From positions 744,001-808,000 of the forward strand of contig CP117875.1 in assembly GCA_028736075.1 (NCBI GenBank): a stretch of DNA of 64,000 nucleotides. The letters are read 5' to 3'. This document shows, piece by piece, positions 50,878-58,934 of the stretch. The position numbers and the translations under genes were made by a program. This DNA comes from Chryseobacterium sp. KACC 21268 (GTDB taxonomy: Bacteria; Bacteroidota; Bacteroidia; Flavobacteriales; Weeksellaceae). Below the pieces are notes generated by a model. It did no database searches, was not told the DNA's origin, and saw only the letters and a list, made by a program, of their open reading frames with translations. Positions within the stretch are counted from its first letter, which is position 1. The number at the start of each line of letters is the position of its first letter.

Positions 50878-51411
50878 ATGAAAAAATTGTTAAGTGCAGT
50901 CTTGCTTATTGCAAGCTTTGTTTTTACAATGGCTCAAACTTCAAGAGAAGAATTTAAAGCTTCTATGGAAAGAGTGGAAAAATTAGGTAAGCTATCTGCT
51001 CCGAAACAAACGAGTGTGGCAACATTGGACAATGTGAATTCCGAGATTGGAAATTCTGCCAAAGAAGCAATGTCTATCACGCCAATTCTTCAAAATCTTT
51101 ATTACAGGTCAATCGGTCAAACTTCGGATGGGGTGACAGATGTCAAAGTGAAAAAGCCGTCGTTGAAAGAGTGTGAAGAATTGGCCGCGAGAATTTTTTC
51201 TCAATCTCAAAATCTCAAAACCATTACTTCTAATTTAACTTCCGTATCATCAGAATCTATGGCGGTGACGAATCCTTTGAAATTGGCAAAAGTAACCTCC
51301 GCTGTGAAGTATGCGAAAACAGCTTCTAGCATCTTGGGAGAAGAAACACTTTTCCAATCCAAAGCCATCAAAAGCATTATTCAGACTGTTAAATCTTCTG
51401 GTAATTTATAA
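50878..51411 (+). CDS. Small secreted helical protein, first gene of the CsgG-like operon
   Basis: 177 residues. Signal peptide MKKLLSAVLLIASFVFTMA, then a mature chain of about 155 residues that is almost wholly helical and Ser/Lys-rich (EFKASMERVEKLGKL, SLKECEELAARIFSQSQNL). No lipobox and only one Cys. I do not recognise a family. The TAA stop shares its last base with the ATG of the CsgG-like gene (TAATG), so the two proteins are made together and may form a complex in the periplasm. Confidence 0.8.
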   Translation: MKKLLSAVLLIASFVFTMAQTSREEFKASMERVEKLGKLSAPKQTSVATLDNVNSEIGNSAKEAMSITPILQNLYYRSIGQTSDGVTDVKVKKPSLKECEELAARIFSQSQNLKTITSNLTSVSSESMAVTNPLKLAKVTSAVKYAKTASSILGEETLFQSKAIKSIIQTVKSSGNL

Positions 51412-52241
51412 TGAACAAAAAGTTTCTAATCCTACTGATATTCTTTTCCTTCAGTAGGATTTTTGCTCAAAAAGACGATAGGATTGTAGTGGGTGTTACA
51501 GCATTTACTTCTGACGAAAGCCCAAGATACGTGGGCTTGGTTACAGAAAAAGTGGTGGAAATGCTGACCAATGCCAAACGTTTCCGAGTGGTGGATAGAA
51601 CCAGTTCCGACAGAGTGCGGGATGAATTGGAACTTCAAAAGTCCGAAGCTTTTATAGATAGCAAAAATCTTGTGGAACAAGGTGCAAGTATGGCCGCGGA
51701 AAAAATCATTACTGGACACATCACCAAGATTCCTGTTTATGCAATGAAAAATTCTGTAGGAACGGTGACTGGCTATAAGGCAAGTGTTGCTTTCCAGATG
51801 AAGATTGTAGATGTGGCAACGGGACTTAGTACAGACGCTACCAGCTTCGAAGGGAAGGCGAGCGACCTGATGATGTCTCCGGAAAGTGCCGTGCAACACG
51901 CAATGAAATCTATCCAGACAGAAATCAACCAATATTTCAAAACCAATTTTCCGCTTCAGGGCAAAGTGGTGAAACTGCTTTCTTCTGATGATAAAGTGAA
52001 AGTTCTTTTGAACATCGGAAAAAACGGTGGCGTGAATGTCGGTGATAAATTGACAGTGGAGACAATAGAAATGATTGAAGGACAAAAATACCCTCAAAAG
52101 ATTGGCGTATTGGAAGTGACAAGCTTGGCGGGCGAAAACCTGAGCGAGGCAGTTGCTAATGACAAAAAATCTGGCCAGGCAATCACAAAAGCAATATCCG
52201 AAGACAAAAAACTGGAATGCACTTTTATTAATAAAAAATAA
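51411..52241 (+). CDS. CsgG-like envelope protein
   Basis: 276 residues. Signal peptide MNKKFLILLIFFSFSRIFA without a lipobox cysteine. Residues 22-185 show the CsgG/HfaB alpha-beta domain: IVVGVTAFTSDESPRYVGLVTEKVVEML, FRVVDRTSSDRVRDELELQ, and AEKIITGHITKIPVY. The C-terminal part (GKVVKLLSSDDKVKVLLNIGKNGGVNVGDKLTVE) resembles the FlgT-like C-terminal beta module. CsgG itself is a lipoprotein secretion pore for curli. This form lacks the acyl Cys and need not be a pore. It is coupled to the upstream secreted protein. Confidence 0.82.
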   Translation: MNKKFLILLIFFSFSRIFAQKDDRIVVGVTAFTSDESPRYVGLVTEKVVEMLTNAKRFRVVDRTSSDRVRDELELQKSEAFIDSKNLVEQGASMAAEKIITGHITKIPVYAMKNSVGTVTGYKASVAFQMKIVDVATGLSTDATSFEGKASDLMMSPESAVQHAMKSIQTEINQYFKTNFPLQGKVVKLLSSDDKVKVLLNIGKNGGVNVGDKLTVETIEMIEGQKYPQKIGVLEVTSLAGENLSEAVANDKKSGQAITKAISEDKKLECTFINKK

Positions 52242-52267
52242 AATTTTATTAAGTACAACAAACATCA

Positions 52268-52305
52268 GATAACCTTGTAAGAGTCCGCTCGGCAAGGTTA
52301 TCTAT
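52268..52305 (+). terminator. Strong stem-loop between the CsgG-like and lipoprotein genes
   Basis: GATAACCTTG (52268-52277) pairs perfectly with CAAGGTTATC (52293-52302); the loop contains a smaller GAG/CTC pairing. The downstream sequence is TATTTATAT, not a clean T-run, so it may be a partial terminator or a processing/stability hairpin inside the operon. Confidence 0.6.
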
Positions 52306-52330
52306 TTATATCAAAAAAACACAAAATTCT

Positions 52331-52729
52331 ATGAAATTCCTGAAAATATTATGCATCGTTGGGGCATTTTTGCTTGTTGGTTGTGTGAACCGGAGCAATA
52401 TTTCCAACATCCAATTGATAAGTTACGATGAGAGTTCCATCACGGTAGATGCGGACGCAACGCAACCGGAATATGGCGCCATTTACCATCTTCTTTTCCG
52501 AGGTTTGCCGAACAGCAACCAAACGGTTCCCATCATTTCAACATCTGAGGAACAGACCAAACAGCAGTTTCCTGCATATTTCAAAACTTTTATCGATAAC
52601 AAAAGATATCAGACCTTTATTACATCGTCTACCAAAAACTCAAACGGAAGCAGAAGGATTGTCATCAATACAAAAGCTTTGAAACAAGACCTTGAGCAAA
52701 ATTCTATCATTAGAAAATTTGGGTATTAA
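52331..52729 (+). CDS. Small lipoprotein of unknown family
   Basis: 132 residues. The lipoprotein signal ends with LVGC (Cys 18) followed by Val-Asn-Arg-Ser. The mature part is about 115 residues with alternating hydrophobic strands (IQLISYDESSITVDADATQ, AIYHLLFRGLP) and a basic C-terminus. No known motif. It follows the CsgG-like gene after a stem-loop and is in the same orientation as five further envelope genes. Confidence 0.75.
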   Translation: MKFLKILCIVGAFLLVGCVNRSNISNIQLISYDESSITVDADATQPEYGAIYHLLFRGLPNSNQTVPIISTSEEQTKQQFPAYFKTFIDNKRYQTFITSSTKNSNGSRRIVINTKALKQDLEQNSIIRKFGY

Positions 52730-52804
52730 ATAGTTGATATAATAATGATTACATATTTGATATTGTGTGATTTGTCAAACTAAAATTCTGGAAAAATTAA
52801 ATAA

Positions 52805-52990
52805 ATGGGCTATCTTTTTATAATTCTGCCACTTGCTATTCTCGGTGGATTTGCGATTTGGCTGAAAACTAAGAGAAGAAAGTATGTAGTGAATTATTCA
52901 ATGATTATCTTGCTGTTATTTTTTCTCATTCCTTGTGTTTTGTTTTTGATAGCGCTTGCAAATGGTGGCGCAATCTTCCCGAAAAACTGA
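52805..52990 (+). CDS. Very small two-span membrane protein
   Basis: 61 residues. Two hydrophobic segments (residues 3-16, LFIILPLAILGGFAI, and 30-53, YSMIILLLFFLIPCVLFLIALAN) flank a basic loop (KTKRRKY). It has no recognised family. Position and orientation between the lipoprotein and DUF6175 genes suggest it belongs to the operon. Its small size leaves some doubt. Confidence 0.55.
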   Translation: MGYLFIILPLAILGGFAIWLKTKRRKYVVNYSMIILLLFFLIPCVLFLIALANGGAIFPKN

Positions 52991-53033
52991 ACTAATCCAA
53001 TGAAATTTAAACTAAAAAAAATTAATATCACAA

Positions 53034-53930
53034 ATGAAAAATTACTATAAAAAAGCAACTTTGTTTTTTTCTGTCCTATTATTTTCTGTGACTCAGGCGC
53101 AAACTGCTTCTACCAGCACACCAAACTCCCAAACAGTTCAGCCAAAAATAATGGTCATTCCTTACGTTGGGGAAGGCGAAGACCTTAGAACCGTTTTGGA
53201 AGGCGATGTCAACAAGAGAATTGCCATTACCAAAATAAAAGAAGCGTTTGATTCCAAAGGTTTTACAACGGTAGATTTCGTTGCAAAGTTGAAATCTGCA
53301 AAAGACAATAACATCTTTACCTCCGATAATCAAACCGATGTGAAAGACCAGATCGTACAAATGTCTGGTGCAGATGTTTATGTACAAGCTGAGGTAAATG
53401 AAATTCACAGTCCATCAGGAAATGCGGTTTCTGTGGTGATGTCTGGTTATGAGGCTTCTACGGGTAATTCACTTTCCAATAAAGTTGGCGAAAGTGGAAA
53501 ATTCTACACCGACGACTTCGGGAAACTGGCTTCCAAAGCAGTAGAAAGTGTGTCTCAGGAATTCCTGAACACAATGCAAGCTAAGTTTACAGATATTGTA
53601 AATAATGGAAAATCGATTAATCTGGACATCAGTTTTGCACAAGGTGCCTCCAAAAAAATGTCAACAGAAATGGCTCCGGACAATCTTCCACTTTCTGACC
53701 AGATTGAAATGTGGATGGAGAAAAATGCCTACAAAAACAATTACCACATCCAAGGAACAACAGACCTTAGAATGATTTTCGATGATGTGAGAATTCCGTT
53801 GAAAGATGCGAACGGCAAAAATTACAACACCAACAAGTTTGCTTTGGAAGTATTCAAATTCTTCAAAACTTTGAATATGCAAGTCGATAAAGACATCAAA
53901 GGAAACACCATTTACATCACTATAAAATAA
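53034..53930 (+). CDS. DUF6175 family secreted protein
   Basis: 298 residues. Signal peptide ending in VTQA, then a Ser/Thr linker and an alpha-beta domain beginning KIMVIPYVGEGEDLRTVLEGDVNKRIAITKIKEAFDSKGFTTVDF. It resembles the CsgG-type domain fold (KIMVIPY, repeated search for an ADVYVQAEVNEI strand). I recall this as DUF6175, seen near CsgG-like genes in Bacteroidetes. The C-terminal region (about 205-298) is a second domain. Probably periplasmic and a structural partner of the CsgG-like protein. Confidence 0.72.
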   Translation: MKNYYKKATLFFSVLLFSVTQAQTASTSTPNSQTVQPKIMVIPYVGEGEDLRTVLEGDVNKRIAITKIKEAFDSKGFTTVDFVAKLKSAKDNNIFTSDNQTDVKDQIVQMSGADVYVQAEVNEIHSPSGNAVSVVMSGYEASTGNSLSNKVGESGKFYTDDFGKLASKAVESVSQEFLNTMQAKFTDIVNNGKSINLDISFAQGASKKMSTEMAPDNLPLSDQIEMWMEKNAYKNNYHIQGTTDLRMIFDDVRIPLKDANGKNYNTNKFALEVFKFFKTLNMQVDKDIKGNTIYITIK

Positions 53931-53938
53931 ACAACAAG

Positions 53939-54880
53939 ATGAAAAAAATATTTTTAAACTTCGCATTCCTGCTGATAGGCGTTTTCGGATATTGCCAATC
54001 TCAGGCAGACCTGGGCAAGATTCAGCTTTCTGTCTATTTTCCAGAGGAAGACCAGTACAATTATGATACGGATGTTCTTTATAAAATCGAAGGGAAACTG
54101 ACGCAGTTATTATCAAATTACGGCATCATTTCCACAGATTACAACAACGGACTCATCCTGCAACCAAAGATTACGATTAACGGAAATGAAATTGTAGAAG
54201 GCGGAATGCAAAACGTGAACGTGACCAATATGACTTTGCAACTCCTGATAAAACAAGACCAAACGAATATGGTCTTCGCCTCATTCTCAAAACAACTGAA
54301 AGGAACCGGAAGAACGGAAAGTCTGGCTCTGAATAGCGCTGTGAACTCTTTATCCGCCAATGATCCAGCTCTCGTAAGCTTCATCGAAAAAGGGAAAGAG
54401 AAGTTGCAGGCTTACTACCAAGCGAACTGTGCACAGATTATGACAAAGTCCGGAAACTTGGAAAAATCTGGAAAATATGAGGAATCTTTGGGATTATTGA
54501 TGTCGATTCCGGAAACGGCAAGTTGCTACAAAACAGCTCAGGCCAAATCTTTGGAAACCTACAAAAACTTCCAGAAAAAGAATTGCGCATCACTGGTGAA
54601 ACAAGCGAATGTGTATATCGCAGAAAAAGATTATTCCTCCGCTTTCTCAATATTAATGGACATCGACAGCACGTCGCCTTGTTCGGCACAAAGTAACAAT
54701 TTGGTGAAAAGCATCGAAAATAAATTGAATGCAGAAGAGAAGAAACAATGGGATTTGGATATGAAAATGTACAATGATTCTGTCGGTTTGGAGAAGCTGA
54801 GAATCAACGCGATAAAAGACGTTGCCGTTTCTTACTACAAAAGCCAACAGAGACCAAATCAAACGATTATAGTGAAATAG
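53939..54880 (+). CDS. Secreted protein with two Cys-bracketed helical repeats
   Basis: 313 residues. Signal peptide MKKIFLNFAFLLIGVFGYC, with Cys 19 at the cleavage region. Residues 22-155 form an alpha-beta domain reminiscent of CsgG or LPP20 proteins (LTQLLSNYGIISTDYNNGLILQPKITI). Residues of about 158-255 contain two tandem units of about 48 residues. Each begins N-C-A (NCAQIM, NCASLV) and ends with a second Cys before an AQ pair (ASCYKTAQ, SPCSAQ). They look like TPR-type hairpins, each closed by a possible disulfide. It follows DUF6175 by 8 bases. Confidence 0.75.
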   Translation: MKKIFLNFAFLLIGVFGYCQSQADLGKIQLSVYFPEEDQYNYDTDVLYKIEGKLTQLLSNYGIISTDYNNGLILQPKITINGNEIVEGGMQNVNVTNMTLQLLIKQDQTNMVFASFSKQLKGTGRTESLALNSAVNSLSANDPALVSFIEKGKEKLQAYYQANCAQIMTKSGNLEKSGKYEESLGLLMSIPETASCYKTAQAKSLETYKNFQKKNCASLVKQANVYIAEKDYSSAFSILMDIDSTSPCSAQSNNLVKSIENKLNAEEKKQWDLDMKMYNDSVGLEKLRINAIKDVAVSYYKSQQRPNQTIIVK

Positions 54881-54916
54881 AAGTAAATTTTTTATAACTT
54901 TAATGGTAAAAAAACT

Positions 54917-55570
54917 ATGACAGAAACAAACAAAGTGATCTCCACGGCAGAGAAAGTCAAAGCTTTTGCAATGGGCGTTATCGGTGCCGGAATCTTCAGT
55001 ATGGGAACGACCTACTTTTCCGAGCAGGCAGAATATCGCATTCCGAGGATTCTTTGGCCGGTCTATGAGATTTTCGGGAACATCGGTTTGGCAATCGGGA
55101 TGATTCTCTTGGGAAGCTTATTAATGTTTTACGCTTACCGGAAATTCATTTCAAACGGTGGCAAGGCCATTTATTTATTGGCAGTTTTAGTAGTTGCCAT
55201 TGTAGGATTCTACGCCATTATCTTTTCAACAGGTAAAAAATCAACTTCCATCGAGGATGTGAGAGCAAGTCTGGAGGCCAATCAAAAGAAGACAGAAAAT
55301 GAAATTGCCAATAACGACAGACCAGATCTGGAAAGCGAATCGGCGAATAAATACCTCAATCAATTGGAAGCTTTGAAAGTAAAATATGAAAAAGCGGTCA
55401 ATGAAAAGGATAAGACCAAAATTGACGCATGCGAAAAAGAATATGTCAACTTGGTCTCGGTAGAATTCGGGAAAGTGGCAAAAGAAATTGCTACCAAGCC
55501 AGAATACAGAGATTTTGCGATGTATAACGCCAAAGTGTTGAATGAAATCCAAGTCTCAAGAACTAAATAG
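54917..55570 (+). CDS. Membrane protein with C-terminal coiled coil
   Basis: 217 residues. Three hydrophobic segments lie at about 13-30, 48-70 and 80-102 (IGLAIGMILLGSLLMFYAY, AIYLLAVLVVAIVGFYAII). A soluble, strongly charged helical tail follows (about 108-217; SLEANQKKTENEIAN, ALKVKYEKAVNEKDKTKIDACEKEY). No known family. It is the last gene before a strong terminator and could anchor the upstream envelope proteins to the inner membrane. Confidence 0.75.
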   Translation: MTETNKVISTAEKVKAFAMGVIGAGIFSMGTTYFSEQAEYRIPRILWPVYEIFGNIGLAIGMILLGSLLMFYAYRKFISNGGKAIYLLAVLVVAIVGFYAIIFSTGKKSTSIEDVRASLEANQKKTENEIANNDRPDLESESANKYLNQLEALKVKYEKAVNEKDKTKIDACEKEYVNLVSVEFGKVAKEIATKPEYRDFAMYNAKVLNEIQVSRTK

Positions 55571-55580
55571 AATCATATTG

Positions 55581-55606
55581 ATCCCGAAAAGCTTCGGGAT
55601 TTTTAA
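55581..55606 (+). terminator. Intrinsic terminator of the CsgG-like operon
   Basis: ATCCCGAA (55581-55588) pairs with TTCGGGAT (55593-55600) around AAGC; TTTTTAATT follows. Confidence 0.9.
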
Positions 55607-55672
55607 TTATCTGATTACAAATCCACAAAGAAGTGATACTTTAGTAATGGCTTACAAACTTGATATCGAACG

Positions 55673-56983
55673 ATGAAATATTACTTCAAGATTTTCCTGC
55701 TTTCCGTTGGCATCGGCGTCGTCAATATTTTGATGTACCTGTTTTTGTTGCAATTTCAGATTGTCCAAAACAGTTCATATGTACCTCAGGAAGCTTTTGA
55801 CATTTTTCTGATCCTTGTAGCAATTCCTGTTCAGTTTTTGATTTTAGCCTTGGTTGCTTACGTTTCGAAGAAAAATAAACAAATGGTTTTAATGATTTCA
55901 GGATTATTTGTGATCGCCTGTCTCTTATTGATTTTGATTAATACTAACGAGGAACGAAGCACTTTCAATAAAGAACAAGTTTACAGAAGCACCGAAAAAT
56001 ATGACTACCAGCAAGGCATTGCCACACCAGAAGGTTATCCGATCAAGTTGCTTTCAAATAGTGAATTTACGCTTGCAGTCAAAGGGCACCGAAATCCATA
56101 CACACTTTTGGAAACCGGCAAAGTCTATTCTACAAACTGGGGAAATGCCGAATCTACTTTCAAATCGTCCGAAGATGGCGACGTGGTTTTGCCAGATAGT
56201 TTGAAGCTCTACTGGTTTTCATTTCTTGAGAATAAATATTATGGATTGCGTACAAAACTAGATAAAACCAAAATTTCCAATTACTTTAAAAAAGGATATC
56301 CGCGCGATATGAGTGGCAATTTAGATCGAATGATAACGGCCGACTATCAAGATCTGAATGCCGGAATTGCCCCGGGCGGCGATGTGATTCTATGGATTTC
56401 GGGTGCCAGCGAAACAAGGGAAATCAGTGTTTTCAAAGCAAAGGAGATGAATATCAATCAGTTTAAGGCTGAAGATATTGTAAAGCCGCACGAAATAAAA
56501 AAGGTTTTAAGTGATACTTGCGAATGCAAAGACGACTTACAACAAAGAAGAATCGTTCATAATAATCAAAAAATTCCTTTCGGAATTTGGACCAATCAAT
56601 ACCGCGAAAAATATAATTGGAAAGTTGATTTGGGTAAGATAGAACCAACCAAATCTGAGCTTGAATTTTATTTTTACAACGGCGAGAATTTTTCATTCTT
56701 TGATGAAGAAGTTATCAAAAGCAGACATCAAGATCAAGTTGTGCCTAGCTATATTATTTTTCATTTCTTCAATAATAAAGACGAGTACAAAGCTTTTTTT
56801 CAATTTGATGAAGACGAGATCTATAACAATTTTAAAATTCTGACAAAGGAAAATCGGAATGAGCCACTTGATATAGTTTTGAATTTCAATGGAGATTTTA
56901 CCACAGCTACAGTGAAAATAAAATCAAAAAACAAAACGCTGGATTTTACGAAAATGAAAACTTTGCAAATAAGGAAAGATTAA
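55673..56983 (+). CDS. DUF2931-like protein with three N-terminal membrane spans
   Basis: 436 residues. Three membrane spans occupy residues 1-95. The soluble part (about 110-270) shows the DUF2931 pattern: GIATPEGYPIKLLSN, a VYSTNWGNAESTF strand, VVLPDSLKLYWFSFLENKYYGLRTKLD, and LNAGIAPGGDVILWISG. DUF2931 proteins are usually lipoproteins of Bacteroidetes; the membrane-anchored form is unusual. The last 140 residues (IPFGIWTNQYREKYNWKVDLG) are an extra domain I cannot name. It stands after the terminator of the CsgG-like operon, so a shared function is possible but not shown. Confidence 0.7.
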   Translation: MKYYFKIFLLSVGIGVVNILMYLFLLQFQIVQNSSYVPQEAFDIFLILVAIPVQFLILALVAYVSKKNKQMVLMISGLFVIACLLLILINTNEERSTFNKEQVYRSTEKYDYQQGIATPEGYPIKLLSNSEFTLAVKGHRNPYTLLETGKVYSTNWGNAESTFKSSEDGDVVLPDSLKLYWFSFLENKYYGLRTKLDKTKISNYFKKGYPRDMSGNLDRMITADYQDLNAGIAPGGDVILWISGASETREISVFKAKEMNINQFKAEDIVKPHEIKKVLSDTCECKDDLQQRRIVHNNQKIPFGIWTNQYREKYNWKVDLGKIEPTKSELEFYFYNGENFSFFDEEVIKSRHQDQVVPSYIIFHFFNNKDEYKAFFQFDEDEIYNNFKILTKENRNEPLDIVLNFNGDFTTATVKIKSKNKTLDFTKMKTLQIRKD

Positions 56984-57012
56984 GGATTCAAGTGACCTAC
57001 ATTTACTTGCAA

Positions 57013-57077
57013 GCCACAGAGTGGCAACTTATTGGTAGAAAGACAATTACCAAATCACAACAAAGCTCCAGAGGAGC
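57013..57077 (+). repeat. Pair of 5-bp hairpins with AGA loops
   Basis: GCCAC-AGA-GTGGC (57013-57025), followed by AACTTATTGGTAGAAA, and GCTCC-AGA-GGAGC (57065-57077), followed by GGCCAATAAC. Both have identical architecture; a third relative is GTTCC-ATA-GGAAC at 36692-36704. I recall similar hairpins followed by TTTGTAGAAA as dispersed intergenic repeats in flavobacteria. They lie between convergent genes. Confidence 0.65.
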
Positions 57078-57101
57078 GGCCAATAACAAGCAATTACATT
57101 T

Positions 57102-58751
57102 TTACCCAATCAACTCCTTCGCCTGAGAAATCGCCGCTTCCGTGATCTTGGAACCGGAGATCAACTGTGCGATCTCGTTGAGTTTTTCGTCGTTGGAAAG
57201 CTTTACAATGGTAGTTTTGGTAATTCCATTTTCATCAAATTTCACCACTTTGTAGTTCTCGTTACCTTTCGCGGCAACTTGCGCAAGATGCGTGATGACG
57301 ATGAGTTGAAGGTCTTGCGACATTTCCTGCATCAGTTTTCCCATTTCCTCGGCAATTCTTCCGGAAACGCCCGTGTCGATTTCGTCTAGGATCAAGGTTG
57401 GAAGGTCATTATTTTCTGCCATTATTTTTTTGATGGCGAGCATTACTCGGGATCGTTCTCCACCAGAAACGGCGCTTTGAATGGGTTTCAATGGAAAACC
57501 GGAGTTCGCCTGGAAAAGGATCTGGATGTTGTTTTTCCCGTGAAGATTGTAAGTGTTGGAATCTGTCAAATCGATTTTCAAGATGGCTTTTTCCAAACCT
57601 AGTTTTGAGAAGATTTCTTTGGCTTGGTTTTCCAGATTTCCGGAGAATTTCTTTCTGTTCTCGGATAATTTTTGACTGAGCGTTTGAAGTTCTTTTTCAA
57701 TCAGCTTAAGACTTTTTTCTTTTTCTTCGATTTGATTTTCAATCGTTTCCAAAGAGTTTTGGCTGGCTGACAATTCTTCTCGGATTGCCAAAAGTCCCTC
57801 AATGTCATTCACCTGATGTTTCAGGAAAAGCGAATTCAGTCGGTTGACAGTCGTCAAAAGAGCCTGCAAAAGTTCAGGGTCCATTTCCAGATTTTCTGCC
57901 TTGTTCTCGATTTCGAGATTGATATCTTTTAGCTCCACATAAGAAGTTTCCAGGCGTTCGCTGAGGTCTTGATATTCTGATGAAAGCTCTGAAAGTTTGG
58001 CGATTTTATTTCTAACTTCGAAAAGTCCAGACAAAATCCCGAAATCTTCCTGGTTCAGTTTTGAAAGGATTTCTGAAAGATATTCACTGATCTGTCCTGC
58101 GTTTTCCTGCGTATTGAGTTGATTCTGGATCTCTTCAAAATCCAGATCGTCCAATTGCATTTCTTCCAATTCTGCAAGAAGAAAATTTTTGTAATCGGAT
58201 TCTTTATTGTTTTCTGCAAGTGCTGATCTCAGTTGTTCGATTTCTCTTTTTGTTGTTTGATAACCAATGTAATGGTTTTGATAATCAGACAACAAGCTTT
58301 TATTCTTTGCCAGTCCATCCAAAATTCCGAATTGAAATTGCTCGGTGAAAAGGTCAGACGTTTCGAATTGGGAATGAATGTCGATCAATCTTGAAGATAA
58401 TTCCTTCAAAACATCCAAAGTCACGGGAACATCATTGATGAAAGCCCGGGATTTTCCGCCAGACGAAATTTCTCTTCTGATGATGGTCTGTGTTTCAAAA
58501 TCCAGATCTTTCTCTTCAAAAAAATCTTTAAAATTTTCGCTGATTTGGAACTCAGTTTCTACGATGCTTTTGACGTCAGACTTTGCGAAGGATTTCACAT
58601 CGGCTCTTTCGCCCATTATGAGACGCAGCGCACCAAGAATGATGGATTTTCCCGCACCGGTTTCTCCTGTGATGACCTGAAGACCTTTCCTGAGGTCGAT
58701 CTCAAGTTTGTCAATTAACGCAAAATTCTGAATGAAAATTCTTGAAAGCAC
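57102..58751 (-). CDS. recN: DNA repair protein RecN
   Basis: 549 residues, from a GTG start at 58751; no in-frame ATG precedes it. SMC-like ATPase for double-strand break repair. Walker A is GETGAGKS at 29-36, the coiled-coil middle spans about 150-370, the ABC signature SAVSGGERSRVMLA is near 430, and Walker B TLILDEIDTGVSGRIAEEM follows. THLAQVAAKG is the C-terminal RecN motif. It is downstream of porD on the same strand, separated by 183 bases that hold a structured element. Confidence 0.95.
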   Translation of the reverse strand: MLSRIFIQNFALIDKLEIDLRKGLQVITGETGAGKSIILGALRLIMGERADVKSFAKSDVKSIVETEFQISENFKDFFEEKDLDFETQTIIRREISSGGKSRAFINDVPVTLDVLKELSSRLIDIHSQFETSDLFTEQFQFGILDGLAKNKSLLSDYQNHYIGYQTTKREIEQLRSALAENNKESDYKNFLLAELEEMQLDDLDFEEIQNQLNTQENAGQISEYLSEILSKLNQEDFGILSGLFEVRNKIAKLSELSSEYQDLSERLETSYVELKDINLEIENKAENLEMDPELLQALLTTVNRLNSLFLKHQVNDIEGLLAIREELSASQNSLETIENQIEEKEKSLKLIEKELQTLSQKLSENRKKFSGNLENQAKEIFSKLGLEKAILKIDLTDSNTYNLHGKNNIQILFQANSGFPLKPIQSAVSGGERSRVMLAIKKIMAENNDLPTLILDEIDTGVSGRIAEEMGKLMQEMSQDLQLIVITHLAQVAAKGNENYKVVKFDENGITKTTIVKLSNDEKLNEIAQLISGSKITEAAISQAKELIG

Positions 58752-58803
58752 GAAATTATTTTTTAATAACTAAATTATAGCCTAAGTTGATTTGAAACCG
58801 AAA

Positions 58804-58910
58804 GCCCGCAGCCCGACTTGAACGGAAATCCTTTTTTGCGTGGTATCAAGTTCTACTGAACTGAAAATAGTATGCAAAAAAGATTGGGAATGGAAGGCGG
58901 AAAAGCTGCC
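58804..58910 (-). ncRNA. Structured intergenic element, possible Flavo-1-like RNA, copy 2
   Basis: On the minus strand it begins GCAGCTTTTCCGCCTTCC and ends AGTCGGGCTGCGGGC, aligning with the boundary words of copy 1 at 14081-14171 (AGCTATTTCCCGCTTTCC ... AATCGGGGCTAGGG). A perfect 9-bp stem closes the variable loop: CTTTTTTGC (58831-58839) with GCAAAAAAG (58874-58882). The inner stem sequence differs entirely from copy 1 while the position is kept, which suggests conservation of structure. It lies in the porD-recN gap. Confidence 0.5.
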
Positions 58911-58934
58911 CAAAAGATTAGACTCACAAAATGT

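Noticed and set aside
51432-52295. 287-codon minus-strand frame opposite the CsgG-like gene
   Set aside because: Low-complexity His/Cys/Phe composition typical of antisense frames; the + strand gene has a signal peptide and family motifs.
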